NCBI GenBank assembly: GCA_008711295.1
Contig: VUYV01000020.1
Span: 3,397,296 to 3,461,295 of the forward strand
Direction: 5' to 3'
Length of the DNA: 64,000 nucleotides
Source: Anarhynchus alexandrinus
Taxonomy: Eukaryota; Chordata; Aves; Charadriiformes; Charadriidae
Shown: piece by piece, positions 12,831 through 26,100 of the stretch
How the letters are laid out: every line of letters starts with the position of its first letter
Numbering within the stretch: position 1 is the first letter of the stretch
Translations under genes and position numbers: made by a program
Notes under the pieces: model-generated
The model's input: only the letters and a program-made list of their open reading frames with translations
Databases searched by the model: none
What the model was told of the DNA's origin: nothing

Positions 12831-15800
12831 GTACCATATCAGAAGTTATTTGGTACTTGTTGAGCTTTAACATTGCTTGAAGATGACTCAAGCAGTTGGA
12901 CTTCCATATGCTGCCACCAGATGTACGGGTGAGGGAAGAAGGAGGGAATATTCTCGGTAAAGATCCTTTTCCTTCCTCATCTCACCAGTGTCAGGCTGCT
13001 GTTAAACAAAAGCAGTCAATGAACATGCTGCAACTGAAGAAGGGGGCACTGTGTTTTCTTCTGGTCACATTTACTTCCTGAGTTCTGATGCCAGGATCCG
13101 TGATTTGGTGAAGTGTAAAGGAGAGAGAATACAGCTTGAATCGTATGCTGTTCCGAATTGAGTTGTCTCCAGCAGCTGGAGGAAGAGTGCCTGCATCTGC
13201 AAAGCTTGTAAGAAAGCCATTGCAGACTTTCCAATAGATACTGAAATGTAATTTCTGTAGTGTAAATTTTTGGTCCATAATTCCACTTTAATTTGCTGTC
13301 TGTCCCATATGAGTTTTAGGCTCTGAGGGATGCCTCTATTCAGTTCTAAATGGAAAGATTTTACGCATCTGCTTTAGGTTCCTCTTTAATCAGTTCACCT
13401 GTTTCTGTTTAAAAGCAGCACATCTGTTTCACATTACCACTAGCCATCTTTTAGATCTACTGCATGGCTGGGCATGAGTTTTGAAAATACAAGAAGAATC
13501 ACTTGATTAACAATTCTTTGGCCAGCTATGCAGCCAGTTTTCAAGTGGGAAGATCCTTGTTTTGTGCTGTTGATGCTTCCAGCTCTTGAAATGCATTCTG
13601 CTCCAGAAAAGGAACGAGCCCACTTTGGAAGAGTAAGATTCTTTTGCCATAAATCCTTCTGTACTTGTAATTGGATTGGTAATAATCTAGGATGCACACA
13701 CCTGCAGGCACCATGACCCTGTTACAGGCCTGTAAGTGACTAAGTTAAACTGCTTCTCAGCAGGGGACTGGCAAGCTTTCTGCTTCTCTCTACTGTGGGC
13801 TAAACCATTCAAGCCAGATGTTTCTCTGCTGATGGCAGGGCACAGACTCATCCAAGAAATCAAAGTGTTTGTATAACTGTCTGTCCTTGGGGCTCTCAAT
13901 TATTTTTGAGCAGAAGATGTTTTCATGTGTATTTAGTGCTGATGAATGGCAGCAAACAGAGGAGCTTGGAGTCTGAAGTCCTCGGGCTCCTGGAAGGAAC
14001 AGCAAGATCAGCAATAATACGCGCGACACCTTCTGTTGTGTTGACATACCTCAAACCTGTCTATTTGGTCCTGCTTACTGCATCCTCAAACACACACAGA
14101 GGTACTTGCACTGTGTAACAGAGTGGTCAGTGTAGTAATTGCTTGAGTTATTTCTACGGAAAAAACATGAGACTCGCCCTCATTCTTTTTCTCTTCAGTG
14201 AAAGCAGCAACAAAAAAAACCCCCACCTTGATATGGCTTGGCTTATTGCGTCCCTTCTGACAGACTGTGTGCCTGTGTCACAAGGCAGAGCTCATCTGTG
14301 GAGTCCAGATTCTGGAAAATGTAAAGGTGCTCTCTGAAGTAAAAATAACCAACAAAATGTAGCACTTCAAAAAACTGCAGGCACCGAATTGTCTGGGCAT
14401 GTGTGTATGTGTCTGCTAGGAGCCAGGCCCACACCCACCAATATGGTTCTCAGCCCTCATATTGTCATGGGGTTTGATCAGTTCAGGGTCACACAACCAT
14501 GGAATTTACAATTCATGATTATTAAAAGCCAAAAGAAACCCTTCAGTTTTCTAATTGAGACTGTAGAGCTTTATGCAGAACCCCATGTACTGAGGTTTGT
14601 TGTTTTGATCCTGAGTCAAATGGATGTCCTAAAGTAAAAAGTTTCCAGACTTTGCATTGTAAAACTTCTAATCCTTATATGCCATCCAAGAGTGGCCCAA
14701 TTATGTAGCTTTTTTGGAAATTCAGTAGCTTTATCTTACTTGGCTGGTATCCGTTTGCCCTCCTTGTCAAAAGCAGACACGATGACCAACTAGGGACAGA
14801 GTGAGAGCGATCAGTTCAGAGGTGTAATATTGAAAAGCTTTTGAATGTCTGCTGATTCATATTTTAGTTTCCAGCTGTTGGTTATATTGGGCAATATTAA
14901 AATGTTTTAAGTTTCTTAGATTTAGTAATATTTCCTGTCTGTAAAAATAAAGCTCTTTCTTTTTGCTTTTACCTAGTTCCAAAAATATGATTCTATCCAA
15001 ATGGCAATAGCAATGTGAAATTTCAACATGGAATTTCTTAGCACTGAAGGCAAAAACATTCTCCTTCATGCATTAGCCTGTGTCTCATTTATATTTGCAT
15101 TTTCTCTTTCTGCTGTTAATTAATTATACTGATTGTAGAAGGTCCATGGAGACTACAGGCTTCACTCCTCAAATATTTCTTTTCACACTTTCCCATTTCA
15201 GTCCCAAAATCGAGATTTTCTTGTGGATAGCCTTTCCTTTATGGTTCATTTGGTCCTGCCCTACTCTCCTGAAATGACTGAAGAGGGTGTCATGGGTTGG
15301 GGGTGGTGGGGTAGCATTTGTCACTTGTGCATTTCTTCATTGACATCTCCACTGAAAATCACCAAGTTAATTTCATGTAATCTATCAAACAGCCTCTCAA
15401 TAATCACAAATTTTGATTCCTCCTGGTTTGCCCTGGATTTCAAGTGGAAATCTTGAGAGTTTTTTTAACTGATCCTGTGTTTTGTTGTAACTGATGACCC
15501 CTACTCATTGCACACAGATGGACGGGAGTAGGTGGGAAGGAGAGTGTAATTTTAATACCTCAGATAATATTAATAAGCTTTTGTTTTCAGAGCTTGTTTC
15601 ATATTGGATTTGAAACATATCCAGTGTTTCTGATGAATACTGCTGATGGAGTGAACTTACATAACCAGTCTTCTTGGAAGAAACCCTTTTCTTAGATCTG
15701 TAAGGGAAAGATCTGTCCCACTACTTGTTAGTCTGGGAGATCCTTTAATATTCACAAGCCATGGTGTTACATGGGCTCACAGTCACAATTCATATGGATT

Positions 15801-16116
15801 TGAGGGGTTTTACTGTAGCAAAAGAACTGGATGAGGGAGGTATCTCATACGGGGGAAGTTGGAAGCACTCAGTCTATGAGGACCTGATTGTTCTTAATCA
15901 CCATCTAATTTTTGGTGTGTGTTTGATTAGCTGAAGAGGATAAAAATATATGATCTATAAAATCTCTGCCTTTGGAACTGATTCATTCATCTTACTGAAT
16001 ACTCTAGAATGCCAGCTTCATAGTAGAACTTCCCATGGTTCTTTTGTGCCTTCTTAGAGCAGCTTTTCAGGCGTCCTGCTTTCTGAACTGTCAGAGTCAC
16101 TTAAGCTTTGCACTAA

Positions 16117-16425
<309 letters not shown>

Positions 16426-16576
16426 TAACTCTATTTGTATCAGGTTGATTTTGTAACAGTTTTCTCTTCTTCATGCAAAATATGCACGATTACAGTTGGT
16501 ATGAGGTTTCCTTTCATGTCCTCTCTTCTCACCTGTGACTTTCCCGTAATTTTTCCCATCTCTTCTTCATACTGCT

Positions 16577-16622
16577 GATTTTCTTGTTCTTTTTCTTTTC
16601 TTTTTTTCTTTTCTTTTTCTTA
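16577..16622. repeat. TTTTC-type polypyrimidine simple repeat
   Basis: About 45 bases of T broken by single C residues in units such as TTTTC and TTTTTC, with one G near its start (16585). Low-complexity intronic sequence. Confidence 0.8.
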
Positions 16623-16673
16623 ATCTCCCATCTATGCCTGCAGCTTTTCCGTTGGGAAATACCACGAACCAGG

Positions 16674-16876
16674 CCATGTAGGTCAATGGTTAGAGCCGGG
16701 ACTAGGAGGGATCTCGCATTCTAACTAGAATGGTGAGAAACGGAGTCAGGGACTTCTGTCCACTGCAGTTGGTTCACTGTGTAACTTGTGAGGAAAAAAA
16801 ACCCAACCACAATTAAACTGCCATTGCCCAATTTCCCCCATTTATAGAGGGTGAAAGATGATGCTTTGACCAAAGA
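16674..16876 (+). repeat. MIR-like tRNA-derived SINE (decayed)
   Basis: Starts with a degenerate tRNA A-box region, TGGTTAGAGCCGGGACTAGG at 16688-16707, which matches the head of MIR-family SINEs. A GTGTAACTTGTGAG remnant of the 'tgtgacctt' core follows at about 16779-16792. The region then reads CCCAATTTCCCCCATTTATA (about 16828-16847) and an AAAGATGATGCTTTGA-like tail, in the MIR order. Divergence is high, so it is an old insertion. Family assignment is from memory of the MIR consensus. Confidence 0.65.
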
Positions 16877-17826
16877 TGCATATGATAAAGTTTCTTAGGA
16901 GTGCGCAAAATGTTATAATTCTGAATTGCCTGAGAAATGCGATTCCTCCTTTGTGTACAGTCAAAGTATTTAATTGTGTACAAAAAGCTTTTCCATTTTG
17001 GAAATTTATAGCCTACTTGTCATATTATCTAAACGCTCACAGCTGCTCTAGAAGTCACTGCAAGCTTCTGATGCTCCACACCTTTGAATATAACATTTTT
17101 GGGGTGTGGGATAAAATATTAAAAAGTGGTAAAAAGCAAAGGGCTTGATATGCCTTGTGAGCAGTTTTTGTGGGTGTGCGCTGAGGCTGTGTGCATGGCA
17201 ATATTTATAACCATACTAAAGCACAACTACCACCAGATATGTCAAAAATCTGTCAAAGTATGAGCTTTTAAGGTCAGCATATGAATAACAGCCAGTGTCA
17301 CACACATATCCAGTTGCTTAGTTATTGTTTATTGTTTCAGCGGAGTAGGGCAGACCCAAGAGAGAGATAGATGAGGCTTTGTGTGTACTCTGGGATAGGC
17401 ACGATGGGTACTTCACACTGAGTGGGACACATCCTGCTCTTGTTTGCACCAATCTAAACTCCCAGTAATGCTGTGGGAATCAAAGTTCTCTCTGTACTTC
17501 CCCTTGGGTAAGTTGCGGTAGCGCTTGGTCTTTCGGATTTAGAGATGGGAAATTCCCCACAGAATTAAAAATTAATCTAATGGGGTCAGTGAGGGATAAA
17601 GACAGAACAGCAAGCAAAGGTTTAAAAAGGTCAGTTTTGTAGCCACAGCTGCACTTTTTTGAAGTTATGGTCACATGGCTGAGTCAATGTAATGCTTCCC
17701 CATGGTAGCAGAGAAATCTGAGGGCCCTCTCTCTCTCTCTATCAGGGTTTTTTTGTGCCTCTCTGTTCCTCTCTCCTCTTCCCTGGATCTCTCATCTCGG
17801 TGTTTGGTTTGTGTCTGTCACTCTAG

Positions 17827-18651
<825 letters not shown>

Positions 18652-18740
18652 GATTGACCACTACCAGCAGCGGCTGCAAGCATTATTCTTTAAGAAGAAG
18701 TTTCCAGAGAGGCTGGCAGAAGCAAAACCAAAAGTGGAAG
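18652..18740 (+). CDS. DAAM2: DAAM2 exon, FH2 coiled-coil/post
   Basis: One base completes Arg136, then 29 codons (137-165), [17 protein letters not shown] through K-P-K-V-E, and one base of a split Ala codon. Acceptor is ATGCAG and donor is AAG|GTATGG. The basic F-F-K-K-K-F motif and A-E-A-K-P-K-V-E match DAAM2 rather than DAAM1, which has Y-F-K-K-K-F and a different following helix. Confidence 0.95.
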
Positions 18741-19511
18741 GTATGGTTAAAGCTTTTGCTAAGAGTTGGGTAGAAGGGCAGGGAAGGTCAAGACGGGCTT
18801 GTCTTCAAAGGAGGTGCTGTTACATGCATGCTATGGTCGTAGAGCCAGTGAGTCCAAGGCACGGCATGTGCTAAGAAATGCATTCTCTCTGACACTCTTC
18901 TTGCACCCATTGACTTAATAAAGTCAGTTTCATGATTGCCACGCTGTAAATACGACTTGACAGATGTGATGGTGTACTACCAGGCTGTACTGAGCTGCCA
19001 AAAGCTTTCATGGCCCTTCTGTGAAGCTCCACCTTCCTTTCTCAACCCCAAGTCCTTGCACCTTCCCTCTCCATGGGGCAGTTAGAATAGATGCCTCAGG
19101 ATGGTGGTATTCTGGGAATATGTAACTTAAAGGAGGGGGTGTGTATGGCTTCTGTGCCACATCCATAATTATTACAGAGAAGAGATGAGTGTATTCTACT
19201 CTGCATTTTCAGATGAGCTCAAGCCTTCCCCCTGTTCTCGCTGGCTATGTTTTTAGAGTGTGAGGTCCAGGAGAACAGCCTTACTTCTGGGTTTAGAGGA
19301 GCATCCTACGGGCTAGATGTAGTGCATCTTCCTTCCAGTTGTCCTGGTTCTGGGCATGTGGGTGCGGGAAGGACAGTCCAAACACAGACTGTGTTGCAGC
19401 ATTTGCTGGGCAATAGTCAGATGGGCATTTTGGGGTACTTCAAATTATGGGCCAAAGCATGTTAAAACCGCCACTGTGCAATAACCTGTTAATCTTTTTT
19501 CTCTTTTCAAG
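18741..19511 (+). other. DAAM2: DAAM2 intron (0.8 kb)
   Basis: Short intron with a GTATGG donor and a TTTTCAAG acceptor. No repeats or genes were recognised. Confidence 0.8.
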
Positions 19512-19680
19512 CCATTCTTCTGGCATCCAAAGAACTCATCCGAAGCAAGCGTTTGAGGCAACTTCTGGAGGTAGTTCTGGCCTTTGGGAATTATATGAAC
19601 AAGGGCCAAAGGGGAAGTGCTTATGGCTTCAAAGTCTCCAGCCTGAACAAAATTGCAGACACCAAATCCAGCATAGACAG
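19512..19680 (+). CDS. DAAM2: DAAM2 exon, FH2 core with GNYMN signature
   Basis: Two bases complete Ala166, then 55 codons (167-221), [14 protein letters not shown] through K-S-S-I-D, and two bases of a split Arg codon. It contains the FH2 signature G-N-Y-M-N-K-G at 191-197, followed by Q-R-G-S-A-Y-G-F and [10 protein letters not shown], the most conserved stretch of all formins. The conserved Lys of this segment is known to be important for actin binding in the family. Acceptor is TTCAAG and donor is CAG|GTAGGC. Confidence 0.97.
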
Positions 19681-21474
19681 GTAGGCTAGAAGGCCATAAA
19701 TGAGTTAGTTACTGTGCTGCTGCATCTCTTATCATAGCAATTAAATTGTTTTTTGTTTGTTTTTAGCTCTGCAGACCATTTAAAATAATGTTGTATTTGG
19801 TATTTAAGTAGTGCTTTTCACTCTAAAAGATCCTGCAGCAGTTAAGGCTGCCTATTAACACAGCACTCGAATTCTGCTGTTTCTTTGGATAATGCACATC
19901 TGTTGTTGGATTGTGTTTCTGCAACTCTATGCAAAGATGACAAAATGTAGTATTTCACAAATAACTGAAATAAGTTGGGGGGGGGGGGGGGGGGGGGAGG
20001 ATTTCTATGGAATTTGCCCTTTATACCAAAGTTTTATGGCCATGGTTTTGCAAAAGAGAAAACACAAAAAACTCTGACCACAGTTTTATGTCTCCTGTGA
20101 AACATGGCATATGTTTCTGGTGCAGGACTGTCATAAACTGGCTCTCTACCTACACCAGTATTGGAACCACAAGGCATAGCTCAGAGAGACTAAGCCCGGT
20201 TGTATCTAGAGCAGTTAAGGAAAATAGCTGGTTTGGGGAAGGCAGAGCTTACTATTTATGGACAGGGGCTGCAGGTCTTTATAGTACTACCCCAAGTTTT
20301 GCCCCACATCCCCATACTGGTTCTGGAAATTAATCCAGCTGTGACTGGGGAGAGAATATCACTTTTGGGCTGCAGCAGCACTAAGGTTTTCCTTGGAGAT
20401 CTCCTATACTGGTTCTTACTGACTCGCGCCTTCCTTGACTTGTGAGACCTGCTGAGACCATAGTTGTGGTGAAATGACTTCAGACTGTGACAGAATGAAT
20501 AATGGCAGTAAGAAGCCTTAGGAAATTCATCCCTACCTAACAGAGTTTGAACTAACAGAGTTCTGTTTTGACTACCACGATGTGCTTTCTGTATTCCAAG
20601 GCTAACACTTGTGTAGCTAGTGTTGAACATTTTTTGCCTTAATGTAGCTTAGCTTGATTTTCCATGTATTAAATGTCCTGTGCATATTCTGTTCTCTTAC
20701 CAGTTCCCAGGCTCTAGTGTGTGTGAAGCAGTGGCCATCTGCTGTCTTGCCTGTCAGTTAACCACGTAACACCCACCTCAAGTAGCTGTTATGGCTGGCT
20801 GTTCTCTCTACGTGCAAAATTCACTGATGCAAAATTCATCATTTACTTTACAAATTTTGTTAAACCTCCTCCTGCATCTCTCATACATCTCATTTCTATC
20901 CAATCCTACTTGAGCTGCCATTGTTTTTATAGCAGTGAGTAAGTAGACCACTACTCACAAGTATAGCTGTCTCATTACTGTAGGAGTTTTCTTTGCAGCT
21001 TCTTCAATCTTCAAGAACCTTTCCCTCTTCTCAATTAACTGTTAGTTTTTTCCACATTGCCTCTGAGAACAATTCACTTCTCCGTTACGAGTTAATGTCA
21101 CTTCAGTACTATTAGTTGTTTATTCTCTGAAGGATCTGGGGACAAATAGTATACTGTGTTACGCAATTTTCTTTTTTGTTACACCATCTCCACAGATGGA
21201 TGGAAGGATGCTGGTGCTTCCAGAATAAATCAAGGCACAATACATTGCTTGAAGTTTTAGGAAGGATGGTTCATAAAGGGCTAATTCATTTCAGTCTGTG
21301 GTACTTTTTTTCAATAACAGAGCTGCTAAGTACTGATATATTGTTTATTTTGTTCCTTCAAGAGCATTTCCTACCCAAATATTTTTCACTGATTTGTCAC
21401 AATCCTCCCTCCGTCCTTTTCCTTCTCACCACCATCTTCCTTCTCATTTCTCTCTCTTTTTTTTTTTTTTTTAG
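19681..21474 (+). other. DAAM2: DAAM2 intron (1.8 kb) with a 21-base G run
   Basis: Contains an uninterrupted G21 homopolymer at 19977-19997 (separate entry). The next exon's acceptor is preceded by a long T tract at about 21457-21472. No genes were seen. Confidence 0.8.
19977..19997. repeat. Uninterrupted run of 21 G
   Basis: A pure G homopolymer of 21 bases on the + strand, followed by A-G-G. It can fold into a G-quadruplex in DNA or in the DAAM2 pre-mRNA. Homopolymers this long are also prone to length error, so the exact length is uncertain. Confidence 0.85.
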
Positions 21475-21582
21475 GAACATTACACTGCTGCACTACTTAA
21501 TTATGATCTTTGAAAAGAATTATCCAGATATCCTAGATATTCAGTCTGAGTTGCAGCATCTTCCAGAAGCAGCAAAAGTCAA
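21475..21582 (+). CDS. DAAM2: DAAM2 exon, FH2 post region
   Basis: One base completes Arg222, then 35 codons (223-257), [14 protein letters not shown] through P-E-A-A-K-V, and two bases of a split Asn codon. The L-L-H-Y-L motif is a hallmark of FH2 domains, and [12 protein letters not shown] matches DAAM2. Acceptor is a T-rich TTTAG and donor is AA|GTAAGT. Confidence 0.95.
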
Positions 21583-23053
21583 GTAAGTCCAGTGCTATTG
21601 ATTGTTCCCAGAGCTGGAGTTCCCAGGGGTTTCAGTTAACTTAACGATCATCAGTTTTTTCATTGCTGTCTTCTAAACTCATGGTCAGCCTTTCAGCTGA
21701 AATGCCTTTGCTAACATCTTTGATGTCACTCAGATGTACAGCAACAGATAATTTTGGTCCAAAAACATTTGTAGATAACTAAATTGACAGCTTTACTCAG
21801 ATATGCCTATATCTACTTTATTTCTGAACCAGACATTGTAACTAGACTGGTGGTTATTTTAATTGACTCACCATATTCTATGGTTGTTAATCTAAGTTGC
21901 GTGCTATTTTTTATGGATAATTGAAGGTTTGTTTCTCAGGCAGAGTCAATTAGGCACAGAGGTTATAGTAAGCCCTTTTCAGGAAGATTGTTCAAACTTT
22001 TGCACAAATCAGTCTTGCACAAAAATTGGAAAGCATCATACTTTCTGCACAAATTCCAGTGATATTTTTTCCATTTCTGTAGGTGTTTGTAGAAAATGAA
22101 TACACAAGCCATCCCTCAAAATACCAGCATTTTTTTCTTTCCAAAGCACTGCTCAAAAATACCTTTGCATATTATTTGCCCAGCCATGATTCTTTGTATA
22201 GGGAACAACACCAGCTAATGAAAGACAAGTAAAAAATAAATGTAGCTTCACACTTAAAGTCATTTATTAAGGCTTTAGTGGTATTTTTGAAATGTAAACT
22301 GCTACTCACGAAGCACTTGAAGGAGATGCCTCCTGACTCACAAATAGGTACTAACTAGTTACCTGGAAATGATAAGTCATTTTTTTCATACAAGTCCTAG
22401 AAAAAAACCCTCTTGTTTGTGTATGATGAGCAGAAAGTCAGTACAACACTTGTGTCTAGGGAAGCATGTATTAACATTAACAGTAGGGTTAAATGCTCAA
22501 TTACAATGTAAGCTTGCAAGGACTACCATACAGTAGAAATGCAGATGGAAAAAACAATGTTTGGAGTGTGAGGAAGACAAAAATCACATGTAAATGTACT
22601 GCTAATGGGATTTAATAGTTAAGTGGTTCAAGAATCGTATGTAGAGATAATCTGAGACCCCAGTAATATGTGTGCTAAAGCTGGGGTCCTTGGTTCTGTG
22701 TCAGCTGATTATTGCAAGCTGGCCATGTGGTATATACTCCTTGCCTGGAGGGTCAGGCTCAGCTCACAGGGCAGATGTTCTGAGGGCAACCCCCCTCTTC
22801 TTCCCAGGAAAATCCCAATCTTCAGTTTCACCACAGGCAAGCAGGGTCTGCCTCATCTTACATCTCATACAAAAAGCAGCACAGAGCATTAACAGACCCT
22901 CTTCCCCTCATCTCTAATCATCTGGCGGGGCTGGTGCCAAAGGCCGGATACCAGACTTGATGGGCCAATGGTCTGTTCTGCTGCACAGTTCCCCTATTCC
23001 TGTGTAACACTGCTCTTTTTGTTTTATCTGCTCTGTGTCTGTCTCCTGTGCAG
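21583..23053 (+). other. DAAM2: DAAM2 intron (1.5 kb) with LINE-like tail
   Basis: Mostly AT-rich unique sequence. The last about 150 bases include a CR1/L3-like 3'-end fragment at about 22915-23003. No gene was recognised. Confidence 0.75.
22915..23003 (+). repeat. CR1/L3-like LINE 3'-end fragment
   Basis: The segment contains GGATACCAGACTTGATGGG followed by CCAATGGTCTGTTCTGCTG and CAGTTCCCCTATTCCTGTG (about 22946-23003). This resembles the conserved 3' tail of ancient CR1/L3 LINEs (ggatactgggctagatgga ... ttggtctgac ... cagttct). It is diverged and truncated. The assignment is from remembered consensus. Confidence 0.55.
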
Positions 23054-23114
23054 CCTGGTAGAGCTGGAGAAGGAAGTCAACAACATAAAGACCGGATTGA
23101 AAGCTGTTGAAGCT
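23054..23114 (+). CDS. DAAM2: DAAM2 exon, FH2 post helix
   Basis: One base completes Asn258, then 20 codons (259-278), L-V-E-L-E-K-E-V-N-N-I-K-T-G-L-K-A-V-E-A, ending in phase 0. Acceptor is CTGTGCAG and donor is GCT|GTAAGT. At 61 nt it is the shortest constitutive exon here. It forms part of the long helical region leading to the post, and L-E-K-E-V-x-N is DAAM2-like. Confidence 0.93.
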
Positions 23115-26100
23115 GTAAGTATCTGAAGGTTTCCAAAGCACCATACTTAAAATATCTCACTCAGAATCAGGGGCACTATATATTTTATGATAAGAGAAAG
23201 TGGGCTTTCTTTTTCTGTTCCTTTCCATTCCATTCCAGAATGCATTAACCAAGAAAAAACAAATAAAAGCTTCTCATGTTGAGCTCCTGCTGATGATCTT
23301 AGCAGACTTAAGCCTAATGAAAAGCTTGTTTGATCTCAGCCTGGAAAGTAAAAGGACAGTTTGACAAATGGCATGGACTGAAAGAAGAAATAAAATTCTT
23401 GCTCTTTCTTACTGAGGGATGGCTGGCTGCTGAGCAAGTGTTTCACATGGCTCTTGGAGTAGTAGTAAACAGGTAGAGCACTGTTATATGCAACCCTAAC
23501 CTATCCTAAGCACTCTTTGGGAAGGCAAAGGAAAATACAGACTAGTTAAAGATGAGGGAGCTGAGTTGGCAAGCAAAGCAACAATGGCATTTTTTCCTGC
23601 TATTAATGAAAACCTTTTAAGCTGGACTTAGGTTGCCTGTGTTCCATTTGTACTTAGGTAGTGCAGAGCCTTCCGTCTCAACAGAGAACAGTACAAATGG
23701 TGCATTGATGCAGTTGTGTGTACTAAATTATAAGAGTTAAAGATGAGGGATGGCCCTAAATGCTCCCTGGAGTCACAAGTTCGTGTTTCAGCTGTGGTTC
23801 CCCTACCTGGAAGCCTCCTCCAGTTAATGTGTTGGCTTTGTTCCTGGGGCAAGACTCCAGCCTTCCTGAGGCAGGAGAGCACAGAGCAGGACACCGTGTT
23901 TGGTGGCAGGAGATAGGAACTCTCATATTTGCCTCTTGCTTATGCCATTGACATATGTGTGTGGCTTTGAACAACCCTGGGCATTTGCTTCCTCTCTGTC
24001 AAATGGCAGCGACAAATACCTACCTCTCACAAGGGCTGACATGAGGAACATCAAGTTAGTATTTGCAGAGCAGTTGAAAAAGTAAAGATTAAAGGCTAAA
24101 TTCACTCTGTTGTCTCTGTCCCTTAACGTCTCCCATCATCTGCACAGATAAACATGTTATGACCCTAAGAACATCATTCGCTCTTTCTGTAAGTATAGGA
24201 ACAAAATCCTATGTTCAGGTTGGTGCTGGCATCTCTTGCCTGTTGGATATACTAAGGCAAGGGTAGTGCTGAGAGACAAGGCAGAGGTCTTCAGAACTCA
24301 AGAAGGTTTCTGCTGCGTTCAGCTGTTCTTTGGCCTTTCAAACAGGATTTTATTAGTCACACTTTTCAGTGTCCCTCTGTCTTCAGGATGTTTCACCTGT
24401 CTTTTTCTTTTTTCAACTTGTGTGAGTTTAATGCTAGTGGAGCGTTTCAGATGGGGAGCATTCTGCACGGGGACTGCTGGCAAAGGGACCAGTTGTTGGG
24501 AATTGCATTGAGTGGTTTCTGTGCAGGGACTACCTGTCTACAAGGAACTAACACAGGACCCTTCAGTCCTTCTCATCTACTATGAGACAGACAGTGATTA
24601 CTTCATTTTTCTTTCACCTGGCCTGAGTTTGGTTTGGCTCTGGGGGTAGAAGAAGGGATCTTTGTCCTGTCAGCGGCCCCCAGGCTGTCTGGCTGTCTCC
24701 AGCAGTTCATCATGTAATTAGCCGGTGATCCTCCCATGAAAAAACAAACTTTCCAAACCTTATTTCTGGATTGTTTGGGTAAGGGAGAATGCAGCAATGA
24801 GAAGAGATACTGCTGCATACGTGAAGTGCAGCGTTTGGGAATTAAAAGCACCTGTAAAGGGAAGGCTGACATGGAGTTCATGACATGAAGAGAGGCCCAG
24901 TTTTGCCTGGGACAGACAATTCCCCCCATTGAAATATGAGTATTTACCTCTGTTTTACTTTCTGTGATGGCGTTATTTGTCCTTTTGCCTTTCCAGCCAA
25001 TTTTTCTTCTCTTTCCCATACATGGGTTCCATGGGCAACCTCTCCTTCCCATTCAATCACCATCTTCCCTCCTCAGTCTTCTCCCTGCCATGGTATTTTT
25101 CATCTGGGGCTGCCAGCACCTCCCAGTCTGCTTGCTCGATTCGTGGTTTTCTGGTGTGTAAAAAGCAGCACTACAGCAACAATAGAAGATCACTGTCAGG
25201 TGGAAGGGGGAGGAGGGGAAGGTGTGATTCTTGATTCCATTCCAGTGTGTTCTCACCACAGCCTTGGCTCCAGTGACTAAGAAGTTTCTTCAAGGCCCCT
25301 TAAGAATAGAAAGCTAAAAATAGTTTCACAGTCAGATGTTCTTAAAAGTACTACTAACCCTTTGCCTTCCTGGACTTGCAGCTTCTTTGTAAAAATAAGT
25401 CACATTCATTTTCAAGACATGCATGCAGCTGTTGCCTTTGTGTAGGATGCTCCCAGAAGGACAGCTAAGTAGTTCTTGGTCTTCTCCAAATCAGGAGGTT
25501 AATTCTGTCAGCAAAGCCCTTCTCTCACACAGCAAGGAGATCATAACCACCACTTGAGAAAACACTGCAATGGCTGAATCATTTCATATCGCTAGAGAAC
25601 GAGCAGCCCAGCCCTCCAGGGGCAGTGCTAGCTTCTGCTGTTGTGCTGTTAAGACTAGTATAGACCATTCTAGAAGATACAGAGGAGTTTCTTATTCTCT
25701 GGCATCGCTCTCGGGCTGATTACATAGGCATGCTGGTTACTTGTGTGTTTGGTTTTTTTATTATTTTGGAAGAATTCTTCTGCAGGGAAGGACTGAATTT
25801 GAAATTGAAGGGCAGACCAGTTAATCTTCATTTTACTTTGAAAAATGTTGCTTTCCAGTAACAGTCCCAAATACCATAGCTTTCAACAGTGTGTATGATG
25901 ACAGAACTGTTATACTCACCTGCTTCTGGAGGTGGGGGAGGAGGAGATAGAACAAGTTTCAGCTAAAATTAGCTTAAAAATTAGAATGGGATTGGCTGAA
26001 AAAAATACTCATAATTCTTAGAAGCATGTGAAGTGGCATCTCTTGTACTTCCAATAAGTTCCAACTCAAAGTGATTGTAACATAGAGACAATTAATTGCA

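Noticed and set aside
24603..25052. 149-codon minus-strand open frame within a DAAM2 intron
   Set aside because: Antisense to the intron, no family resemblance, no associated poly(A) signal or promoter seen.
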